Shown: piece after piece, positions 14,306-20,204 of the stretch
Layout of the letters: each line of letters starts with the position of its first letter
How positions within the stretch are numbered: the first letter of the stretch is position 1
Origin: an uncultured Lachnospiraceae bacterium
GTDB lineage: Bacteria > Bacillota > Clostridia > Lachnospirales > Lachnospiraceae
Length of the DNA: 20,204 bases
NCBI GenBank assembly: GCA_910579395.1
Contig: CAJTUC010000050.1
Location: 1 to 20,204 of the forward strand
Reading direction: 5' to 3'
Program-made: the position numbers and the translations under genes
Notes under the pieces: model-generated
What the model was told of the DNA's origin: nothing
What the model saw: the letters and a program-made list of their open reading frames with translations, nothing else
Database searches by the model: none

Positions 14306-14335
14306 TTGCAGGCAGAAGCCTGTCCATGCTAAAAT
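14306..14335 (+). promoter_or_regulatory. candidate promoter and operator of the two-component operon
   Basis: TTGCAG (14306-14311), 18 bases, TAAAAT (14330-14335). An inverted repeat CAGGC-AGAA-GCCTG (14309-14322) lies between the boxes and could be a regulator site. It is 31 bases before the response regulator ATG. Confidence 0.5.
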
Positions 14336-14365
14336 AGTAAAAGAAAGAAAAAACGAGGAATGACT

Positions 14366-15064
14366 ATGCCTAAAATCATGATCATCGAAGATGACAAGAC
14401 GGTTCGTGACGAACTCGCACTCCTTCTGAAAAACGAAGGATATCAGCCCATCGCCGTCACCGTTTTTGAAAATATACTGACACAAGTGTCGGAATTAAAT
14501 CCTGATCTCATCCTTCTGGACCTGGGACTGCCCGGTCGGGACGGGTTTTCGCTGTGCGCTGACTTCCGTCGGAATTTTGACATTCCGATTATTTTCGTCA
14601 CCAGCCGCGACTCCGCCTACGACGAACTGAACGCACTGAGCACGGGCGGCGACGATTATATCACCAAACCCTATCATGTCCCGGTACTTCTTGCGCGTAT
14701 CAGGGCCGTCCTCCGCCGAAGCAGCAAAAAAACGGAACCGGAACTGCCAAGCGTCAACGGCCTTACCTTGAATCCGACCAGAGGTACGGCATCTGCAAAC
14801 GGAAAGAACATCGAACTGACGCGCAACGAACTTCAGATTTTGACCTGCCTGATGGAACACGCGGGAGAAGTCGTTTCCCGTACGGATCTAATCGAATCTC
14901 TATGGGATAACCGGATTTATATCGACGATAACACGCTCAGCGTTAATATGACCAGACTACGGGCCAAGCTGGACGGCATCGGCCTGCCGGATTTTATTAA
15001 AACACGCCGTGGAATGGGCTATCAGATTATTGCCTGCTATAGCAGGCAGGGAGGCATACTATGA
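14366..15064 (+). CDS. OmpR/PhoB-family response regulator, Bce-type
   Basis: This 232-residue transcription factor belongs to a two-component system. The receiver (1-118) has the acidic pocket EDD (8-10), phosphoacceptor Asp52 (LILLDLGLPG), Thr79/Ser80 and Lys101 (YITKPY). The winged-helix output domain (about 130-228) has LTRNELQILTCLMEHAGEVVSR and the wing KTRRGMGYQI. ATG 14366 is chosen over ATG 14360, because GAGG (14355-14358) is 7 bases from the first and only 1 from the second. It overlaps the kinase gene by 4 bases (ATGA). The gene order regulator-kinase-ATPase-permease is that of bacitracin/lantibiotic response modules (BceRSAB), so its target is probably the transporter genes, perhaps with itself. 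Confidence 0.9.
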   Translation: MPKIMIIEDDKTVRDELALLLKNEGYQPIAVTVFENILTQVSELNPDLILLDLGLPGRDGFSLCADFRRNFDIPIIFVTSRDSAYDELNALSTGGDDYITKPYHVPVLLARIRAVLRRSSKKTEPELPSVNGLTLNPTRGTASANGKNIELTRNELQILTCLMEHAGEVVSRTDLIESLWDNRIYIDDNTLSVNMTRLRAKLDGIGLPDFIKTRRGMGYQIIACYSRQGGIL

Positions 15065-16071
15065 CACTAACCGAATTTTTATCAGACCGCCTGAGACGGC
15101 TTATTCTGCAGGCGGTCTTTGTAATGGCAGGTACGGCATTCCTGCACGCAACAGGCACACAGGCGGGTATTCTCCTGCTGCTTTTACTCGTTTGGTTCTT
15201 TGCACTCATCGGCACACAGGCAGTCGATTTTCTCAAATGCCGCTCCCGCCTGTCAGAGCTGGAATCCATTATGGACGGACTGGATGAAAAATATCTCTTC
15301 GCCGAGTGCATCCCTACTCCCCAAAACGCCTATGAGCGCCGCCTGCTTTTTTTATTCAAAAGAGCCGGCCGTTCCATGATCGGCGCTGTTTCCGACGCGC
15401 AGGCCGCCAACCGGGAATACCGCGCATATGTGGAAAGCTGGGTCCATGAGATCAAAACGCCGATTACCGCAGCAGAACTGATCTGCCGACGCGCCGATAA
15501 GGAATCCGGTCAAAAACTCTCGGTAGAACTGACACAGATTAAGGCACATGTGGAACGGGCGCTTTTTTATGCCCGCGCGGAAAGCCCGGAAAAGGACTTC
15601 CTCATACGGCAGATATCCCTTTCACAGCTCGTGGATAACGCCATCGACAATCACCGAAGCCTGCTCATCCAAAGCGGTCTCCGCATAGAAACCGAAAACC
15701 TGGAGCAGACTGTCTACACGGATGAAAAATGGACCGTATTCATTTTAGGGCAGCTCTTGCAGAACGCGGCACGCTATCGGAACGAACATCCGCTCATCAC
15801 CTTTTCGGCCAGCCAACTCGGCGAACAGGTACAGCTCACAGTTTCGGACAATGGCATCGGCATTCCCGCCCACGAACTTCCCCGTGTTTTTGAGCGGGGC
15901 TTCACCGGAAGCAACGGGCGCAGCCGAGGCGGCTCTACCGGCATGGGCCTGTATCTTTGCCGCAGACTCGCCGCACATCTTGAACTTCTCATACAGATTT
16001 CTTCGGAAGTGGAAAAAGGCACACAGGTAACGCTTACCTTCCCGTCCCGTAGTAATCTTACAAAATCGTAA
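15061..16071 (+). CDS. intramembrane-sensing histidine kinase, Bce-type
   Basis: This membrane sensor kinase has 336 residues. Two closely spaced transmembrane helices (about 13-30 and 36-57) leave almost no outside loop, the hallmark of BceS-like kinases that sense through their ABC permease. A cytoplasmic linker leads to the phosphoacceptor His129 (ESWVHEIKTPI). The ATPase domain shows the N box (QLLQNAARYR), G1 box (DNGIGI) and G2 box (GSTGMGLYLCRRL). It starts within the regulator stop (ATGA), so is translationally coupled. Its last codons contain the inverted repeat CTTAC-AAAATC-GTAAG (16057-16072). Ligand: presumably a cell-envelope peptide antibiotic, by family analogy. Confidence 0.9.
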   Translation: MTLTEFLSDRLRRLILQAVFVMAGTAFLHATGTQAGILLLLLLVWFFALIGTQAVDFLKCRSRLSELESIMDGLDEKYLFAECIPTPQNAYERRLLFLFKRAGRSMIGAVSDAQAANREYRAYVESWVHEIKTPITAAELICRRADKESGQKLSVELTQIKAHVERALFYARAESPEKDFLIRQISLSQLVDNAIDNHRSLLIQSGLRIETENLEQTVYTDEKWTVFILGQLLQNAARYRNEHPLITFSASQLGEQVQLTVSDNGIGIPAHELPRVFERGFTGSNGRSRGGSTGMGLYLCRRLAAHLELLIQISSEVEKGTQVTLTFPSRSNLTKS

Positions 16072-16118
16072 GGAAAATCAATCTGATTTCGATACAAAAG
16101 ATTATGCTCCCGGGATAT

Positions 16119-16333
16119 AGTGTGAGAAGAGCTTCTAGGGCTTGCACCAGAGGGTACTTCGCCAAGAAGTTCTACGATTTGCCGAAGGCAAATCTTTCTC
16201 ACACGAAAGAACGCCTGAAATACGGCGTTCTTCCCATTGATGATTTGTGCCGCCAGGAGGCGGCATGGCAGTTAGTGTGAAGAGAAGTTCTAAGGCTCAC
16301 AGCATAGGCTGTTTCGCCAAGAACTTCTAACAC
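16119..16333 (+). promoter_or_regulatory. structured leader between kinase and ABC transporter genes
   Basis: Several stem-loops lie in a row in these 215 bases. The outer pair GTGTGAGAA/TTCTCACAC (16120-16128, 16196-16204) encloses GATTTGCC-GAA-GGCAAATC (16176-16194). Then come AGAACGCC/GGCGTTCT (16208-16231), TGCCGCC-AGGA-GGCGGCA (16248-16265) and AGAAGTTCT/AGAACTTCT (16283-16291, 16320-16328) inside GTGT/ACAC. The first and last hairpins share a similar text (GTGTGA, then TTCGCCAAGAA at 16159-16169 and 16313-16323), and the two ends are rough inverted copies. It could be a MITE-like insertion or an attenuator for the transporter genes. It ends 30 bases before the ATPase ATG. Confidence 0.5.
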
Positions 16334-16363
16334 AATGTAAACCGAAGAAAGGCAGGGGATAAA

Positions 16364-17122
16364 ATGTTACAGGTCAAAAACATTGAAAAATATTACGGAA
16401 GCAAAAATAACGTTACCAAAGCGTTAGACCGCATCAGCTTCGATGTGGCGGAAAAGGAATTTATCGCCATTATGGGAGCATCCGGCAGCGGCAAGACAAC
16501 GCTCTTAAACTGTATTTCCACCATCGACACGGTGAGCGCCGGGGATATTCTGCTGAACGGCGAAAATATCGCGGAACTGCCCGCCGGCGAACTGGCCAGA
16601 TTCCGCAGAGAACGTCTGGGATTCGTGTTTCAGGACTTCAATCTGTTAGATACGCTGACCATCGAAGAAAATATCGGGCTGGCCCTTACCCTGAACCACT
16701 GCGACCCCCAGACGGTCAAACAGAAAGTGGAAAAGATTGCAGAAAAACTCAACATTTCCAATATTCTGGAAAAGTTCCCCTATCAGGTCTCCGGGGGCCA
16801 AAAGCAGCGTGCCGCCTGTGCAAGAGCCATGATCGCCGGACAATCGCTCCTGCTTGCCGATGAACCCACCGGCGCACTGGATTCCAGAGCCTCCAAAAAT
16901 CTGCTGGAGATCATGATGAAGATGAATCAGGACCTGGGCGCAACCATTTTGATGGTCACGCACGACGCTTACAGCGCAAGCTATGCGAAGCGCGTACTTT
17001 TCCTGAAAGACGGCCGCATTTTCAATGAGCTGCTCCTCGGCGGGCGCTCCCGCTCCGTGTTTTATCATGAAATTCTGGATGTACTGGCTCTGTTAGGAGG
17101 TGATATCAGTGACGTTATCTAA
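16364..17122 (+). CDS. ABC transporter ATP-binding protein, BceA-like
   Basis: This 252-residue ATPase belongs to an antimicrobial-peptide type ABC transporter (MacB/BceA class). Motifs: Walker A GASGSGKT (38-45), Q-loop Gln90 in FVFQDFNLLDTLT, signature VSGGQKQR (142-149), Walker B LLLADEP (162-168), D-loop ALDS and switch His200 (VTHD). ATG 16364 has AGGGG about 7 bases upstream. Its 3' end overlaps the permease gene by 14 bases, so both subunits are coupled. By analogy with BceAB it powers removal of peptide antibiotics from lipid II-cycle targets and relays flux to the kinase. Confidence 0.93.
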   Translation: MLQVKNIEKYYGSKNNVTKALDRISFDVAEKEFIAIMGASGSGKTTLLNCISTIDTVSAGDILLNGENIAELPAGELARFRRERLGFVFQDFNLLDTLTIEENIGLALTLNHCDPQTVKQKVEKIAEKLNISNILEKFPYQVSGGQKQRAACARAMIAGQSLLLADEPTGALDSRASKNLLEIMMKMNQDLGATILMVTHDAYSASYAKRVLFLKDGRIFNELLLGGRSRSVFYHEILDVLALLGGDISDVI

Positions 17123-19115
17123 ATCGCACCCCTCGCACGCTTCATCGGGCATCCAATCCAAATCTGATCATGCTCTGTTTACAAAATTATCTCTTCGCAA
17201 TGCCAGACGGCAGGCCAGAGACTACCTGGTCTATTTCGTTACAATGATCCTGGTCGTAGCGTTGATGTATGCTTTCAACGGGCTGATTTTTTCCGATGAA
17301 GTCAGGTTCCTGTCAGAAAACACCGCGCAGCTGCCCCTCGTCATCGCTCTGGCAAGTATTGTTGTGATCCGTATTATCTGCTGGCTCGTTTCCTATACGA
17401 CGACTTTCATGCTCTCCCGACGCAGCCGGGAATTTGGAACCTATATCCTCATCGGACTGGAAAACGGACAGGTGGCACGCCTTTTCTTACTGGAAAATCT
17501 GATCGTCGGAGGTTTTTCCCTCATCGCAGGCATCCTGCTCGGCAGCTTTCTTTTTCAGGCGATGCGCGCCATGATTCTGACCATGTTCGGCACGCCTTAC
17601 AGACTCGCTTTCTCCGTTTCCCCGCCGGCGGCTCTGCTGACGATCGCATATTTTGTATTCATCTATCTTCTGGCCCAGCGAAAATGCCGGAAACGCATCC
17701 GCTCCATGAAGATTTATGAACTGATCTATTTTGAAAAAGTCAACGAAGAAATCGTTATTCAGACGAGCAAAAAACGCCGCCGGATTTTTACTGCTTCCAT
17801 CGTTCTCGGCATCCTCGGTACGCTTCTGCTTTTGATGGGAAATCTGCTCTTCGGCATCCTCGGCGCAGGCTGCATCATTGCCTTTCTTTACGGCTTTTTC
17901 CTAAGCTTCGCTTCCGGCGTTCCGGCTTACTTCGAGAAACGACCGGCGAAGAAATACAGTGGACATACCCTGCTCGTTTTCCGCACGCTGACCGCCAAGC
18001 TGGCTTCCATCGGCATTTTGATGGCTACCATCTCCCTGCTCTTTACCGTCGTGCTGATTTCCGAGGGCAGCGGACAATGCTTTAACGCGCTTTTCTGGGA
18101 ACGGGCAGCACAAAATTCCGCGTTCGACCTCTTTATCGGCATCAAGGGAAAAGAACCGGACTTTACGGACTATCTGGAATATATTGAGGCCAATATTTCC
18201 GTAAAGGCTTCCAGAACCTATGATGTTTATCTGAGCGATGACACCCGGTTTCTTGATTATCTTCAGGCAAACGTGAAATATTATTTTCAGACCTATGACA
18301 AAGATTCCCTGATGAAATTCAGCGATTATGCCGCTCTGCGCGAAATGATGGGATGCTCCCCTGTTACACCCGTACCCGGAACTTACCTCATCCATTGTAT
18401 GCCCCATCTGGAAAAGCCGATACAGGACAGTGATATTCTAATCCAAATCGGCGGCAGAACACTGACGGCAGGCGGCATTTATACCGAAAATTTTAACCAG
18501 AAATGGGATACCACAAACGGACATATGTATATTCTTGTTGTCCCGGATGAAGTGCTGGAAAACCGGTCGGCCGACCATCGGATTTATGCCGCCATGACCG
18601 AAGAACCGGTGAGCAAAGCGCAGTTTGAAGAACTTGAGGCAATAGAGGCTCGTTACGCGGATATGACCGATATCCATTCCACGCTCTATGCAAAATCTCA
18701 GGAAGAGACAGAAGCCGCTGACCAGACGGTTCTGTTCGCCTTTCCTCTCTACTATCTGGCCCTGATACTCACGATGACAGCCGCCGCAATCCTCACCATC
18801 CAGCAGCTCAGCGAATCGGAACGTTACCGACGGCAGTTTGCGCTTCTTAGAAAACTGGGCATGGACCGCCGGGAAATGGAAAAGACCCTGCGGAAACAGT
18901 TCACCATTTATTATGCAATGCCCGCCCTGCCGCCTGTTCTGATCAGTGTTCCCTTTGTCTTCTATTTGGGTAACTCGATAGGAGACAATATGCTGATCGG
19001 CACAGGCCGTCCGCCCGTCATCGTACTTTGCATGCTCGCGCTGTTTTTCTGCATCTACGCCATTTATATTGTGCTGGCCTATACCGGGCTGAAACGGGAT
19101 GTACTGCCGGACTGA
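17109..19115 (+). CDS. ABC transporter permease, FtsX-like, BceB type
   Basis: This 668-residue integral membrane protein has the BceB layout. A transmembrane helix near the N terminus (about 40-60) is followed by three helices of an FtsX-like block, helices around 190, 228-250 and 285-310, then a large extracellular domain (about 325-540). A second FtsX-like block of three helices ends the protein (about 548-570, 605-625, 635-660). The large outside domain is the antibiotic-sensing part in relatives. The start is GTG 17109: AGGAGG at 17095-17100 lies 8 bases upstream. The in-frame GTG at 17100 overlaps that site and is rejected. It closes the four-gene module, and no clear terminator follows. 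Confidence 0.92.
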   Translation: MTLSKSHPSHASSGIQSKSDHALFTKLSLRNARRQARDYLVYFVTMILVVALMYAFNGLIFSDEVRFLSENTAQLPLVIALASIVVIRIICWLVSYTTTFMLSRRSREFGTYILIGLENGQVARLFLLENLIVGGFSLIAGILLGSFLFQAMRAMILTMFGTPYRLAFSVSPPAALLTIAYFVFIYLLAQRKCRKRIRSMKIYELIYFEKVNEEIVIQTSKKRRRIFTASIVLGILGTLLLLMGNLLFGILGAGCIIAFLYGFFLSFASGVPAYFEKRPAKKYSGHTLLVFRTLTAKLASIGILMATISLLFTVVLISEGSGQCFNALFWERAAQNSAFDLFIGIKGKEPDFTDYLEYIEANISVKASRTYDVYLSDDTRFLDYLQANVKYYFQTYDKDSLMKFSDYAALREMMGCSPVTPVPGTYLIHCMPHLEKPIQDSDILIQIGGRTLTAGGIYTENFNQKWDTTNGHMYILVVPDEVLENRSADHRIYAAMTEEPVSKAQFEELEAIEARYADMTDIHSTLYAKSQEETEAADQTVLFAFPLYYLALILTMTAAAILTIQQLSESERYRRQFALLRKLGMDRREMEKTLRKQFTIYYAMPALPPVLISVPFVFYLGNSIGDNMLIGTGRPPVIVLCMLALFFCIYAIYIVLAYTGLKRDVLPD

Positions 19116-19145
19116 AAGCACAGGCAGTCAAAAGCACTGCAAACA

Positions 19146-19174
19146 TTGACATTACAGTCTAAGGCGTGTATGCT
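19146..19174 (+). promoter_or_regulatory. promoter of the downstream AraC gene
   Basis: TTGACA (19146-19151), 17 bases, TATGCT (19169-19174). The -35 is a perfect match. It gives the AraC gene its own transcript with a leader of about 70 bases. Confidence 0.6.
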
Positions 19175-19218
19175 TTGATATAGTATCACTTTAAAAATTA
19201 CACTGAGAAGGGACGACC

Positions 19219-19236
19219 ATGAATTTTAACATTTAA
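19219..19236 (+). CDS. possible 5-codon leader ORF (MNFNI)
   Basis: ATG at 19219 is preceded by AAGGGA with a 5-base gap, and the frame ends with TAA at 19234-19236. That TAA abuts the AraC Shine-Dalgarno AAAAGGAG (19235-19242). Ribosomes ending here would cover the AraC initiation site, so it may tune its translation. It is short enough to be chance. Confidence 0.25.
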   Translation: MNFNI

Positions 19237-19251
19237 AAGGAGTTGCGCACT

Positions 19252-20106
19252 ATGGAAACACACCACATCTCGCTTTTCCCCAATGATCATTTTTTGGATA
19301 TCCGGCCCTATCAATATGGCTGGGAAGCGTGTGAACCCCTTCACTCTTTTGGCCCCTTTGTCCGCAATCACTATTTGTTCCACTACATTATCAACGGACG
19401 GGGCGTATTGTATTCCCACTCAACCAACGGTGAGATACATGAATACAATCTGGAAGCAAACCAAGGATTCCTGATCTGTCCCGGACAAATCAACCTGTAT
19501 ACTGCAGATGAGAAAGATCCATGGAAATATGTCTGGATAGAGTTTGACGGAATGCACGCAGAAGAATGCCTGCTCCAGGCGGGCCTGGAGCAGGATCAGC
19601 CCATTTACCGGCCACGGAGTATAGAAGAAGGAACACTGTTACAAAATCGGATGCTTTACTTTTCTGAGAATTCTGCGAAATCCCCCATCCATCTTGTAGG
19701 ATGGCTATACCTGCTCCTGGACGAACTCATTGAATTTTCAGCCAACCGGCAGAATATTGAAAATCGAACCTCACAGGATTTTTATATTAATGAAGCTGTC
19801 GTCTATATCCAGCAGAACTACAATCGCGAGCTGACAGTCGATGAAGTAGCCAACTTCTGTAAACTGAATCGCAACTATTTCAGTCGGAAATTTAAAAAAG
19901 TAATGGGCTGTAGTCCCCAGGAATTTCTAATTCATCAACGTCTGACAAATGCGGCCGAGCTAATGCGGCTCACTGACCTGCCCATTAAAACGGTTGCCGC
20001 TCAATGCGGCTACCACAACCAATTCCATTTCTCCCAGGCTTTCAAGAAATATTATGGTCTGCCTCCCCAGGAATGGAGAAAGCAGAATCATTCTAAAATG
20101 GACTGA
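19252..20106 (+). CDS. AraC family transcriptional regulator with AraC-type ligand-binding domain
   Basis: This 284-residue regulator has an N-terminal AraC-type cupin (about 10-160: FVRNHYLFHYIINGRGVLYS, then FLICPGQINLYTADEKDPWKYVWIEFDG), as in sugar-responsive activators of the MsmR/RafR kind. The C-terminal double HTH (about 182-280) has LTVDEVANFCKLNRNYFSRKFKKVMG and IKTVAAQCGYHNQFHFSQAFKKYYGLPPQEWR. ATG 19252 is chosen because AAAAGGAG lies 9 bases upstream, and the TTG at 19243 is too close to it. A sugar-pathway target is likely from the family, but no sugar gene is in view. The stop codon lies inside the terminator stem. Confidence 0.9.
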   Translation: METHHISLFPNDHFLDIRPYQYGWEACEPLHSFGPFVRNHYLFHYIINGRGVLYSHSTNGEIHEYNLEANQGFLICPGQINLYTADEKDPWKYVWIEFDGMHAEECLLQAGLEQDQPIYRPRSIEEGTLLQNRMLYFSENSAKSPIHLVGWLYLLLDELIEFSANRQNIENRTSQDFYINEAVVYIQQNYNRELTVDEVANFCKLNRNYFSRKFKKVMGCSPQEFLIHQRLTNAAELMRLTDLPIKTVAAQCGYHNQFHFSQAFKKYYGLPPQEWRKQNHSKMD

Positions 20107-20129
20107 CCCTCACGGATCAGCCCATTTTT
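20095..20129 (+). terminator. intrinsic terminator of the AraC gene
   Basis: The arms 20095-20106 and 20117-20128 pair at 11 of 12 positions around a 10-base loop, and the right arm runs into TTTTT (20125-20129). The left arm includes the AraC stop codon. Confidence 0.75.
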
Positions 20130-20132
20130 ACA

Positions 20133-20204
20133 GTGCGCCTTGCGGCGCACGTTTCTAACGGGTGAAAGTCCCCAATCCGCCCTAGTAGTGGGAAGGATAC
20201 AGCC
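20133..20204 (+). mobile_element. 5' end of a group II intron (continues past the window)
   Basis: GTGCGCC-TTGC-GGCGCAC (20133-20150) starts with the GTGYG that marks group II intron 5' ends and forms the first hairpin. The text after it (GGGTGAAAGTCC, then CCGCCCTAGTAGTGGGAAGG) is the type of domain I sequence I know from Firmicutes group II introns with an LtrA-like reverse transcriptase. It lies 3 bases after the T-run of an intrinsic terminator, the preferred target of class IIC introns. The encoded maturase would be expected further right. Confidence 0.7.

Noticed and set aside
16646..17068. 140-codon minus-strand frame opposite the ABC ATPase
   Set aside because: Antisense of Walker and signature motifs; no independent support.
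17901..19121. Minus-strand frames of 168 and 227 codons opposite the permease
   Set aside because: Shadows of the long membrane protein frame; no starts with ribosome binding sites.
19124..19140. Small GCAGT/ACTGC hairpin as terminator of the Bce-type operon
   Set aside because: Only 5 bp, no T-run; not enough to call a terminator.

Overview
The window looks like a gut-type Clostridia chromosome, most likely Lachnospiraceae. The support is gene content only: an EFR1-type flavodoxin/ferredoxin, a DUF4300-like lipoprotein, tandem COG1032-like radical SAM enzymes, a Bce-type module, AGGAGG-like ribosome binding sites and consensus sigma-A promoters. No rRNA, tRNA or CRISPR array is visible.

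Positions 1-4680 are an AT-richer accessory segment. It holds the catalytic half of a tyrosine recombinase, a 627-base stretch without a gene, a DUF4300-like lipoprotein, a truncated DUF3847-like small protein, a MarR regulator with a non-standard start, a shortened flavin reductase-like protein and a peptidase S66 (LD-carboxypeptidase/MccF-like). The mix of integrase, remnants and truncated genes suggests repeated insertion and deletion of mobile DNA.

Positions 4865-9333 are mostly leftward genes: an EFR1 ferredoxin, a double-GNAT acetyltransferase and two tandem paralogous radical SAM proteins. A divergent pair of overlapping regulators (HxlR, AraC) follows at 9706-10859. The shared control region holds opposing promoters, GTAC-type palindromes that could be HxlR operators, and a 226-base near-palindromic element lying in the predicted 5' leader of the radical SAM operon. 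Next come a cupin, a 3'-truncated GNAT and a NUDIX hydrolase, all leftward.

Positions 12244-19115 look like an antimicrobial-response island. A macrolide-type GT1 glycosyltransferase and an XRE-AbrB regulator run leftward. They are divergent from a response regulator, an intramembrane-sensing kinase, an ABC ATPase and a 10-TM FtsX-like permease, in the BceRSAB layout for peptide-antibiotic sensing and resistance. A second long palindrome (13526-13739) separates regulator and glycosyltransferase, and a third structured region (16119-16333) separates kinase and ATPase. A 59-base promoter/leader segment of the XRE gene is duplicated in front of the truncated GNAT.

The right end has an AraC regulator with its own promoter and a possible 5-codon leader ORF. 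An intrinsic terminator follows, and three bases after its T-run comes what looks like the 5' end of a group II intron that continues beyond the window. The most unusual material is the set of three long palindromic leader elements, each placed just upstream of a ribosome binding site, and the promoter duplication.
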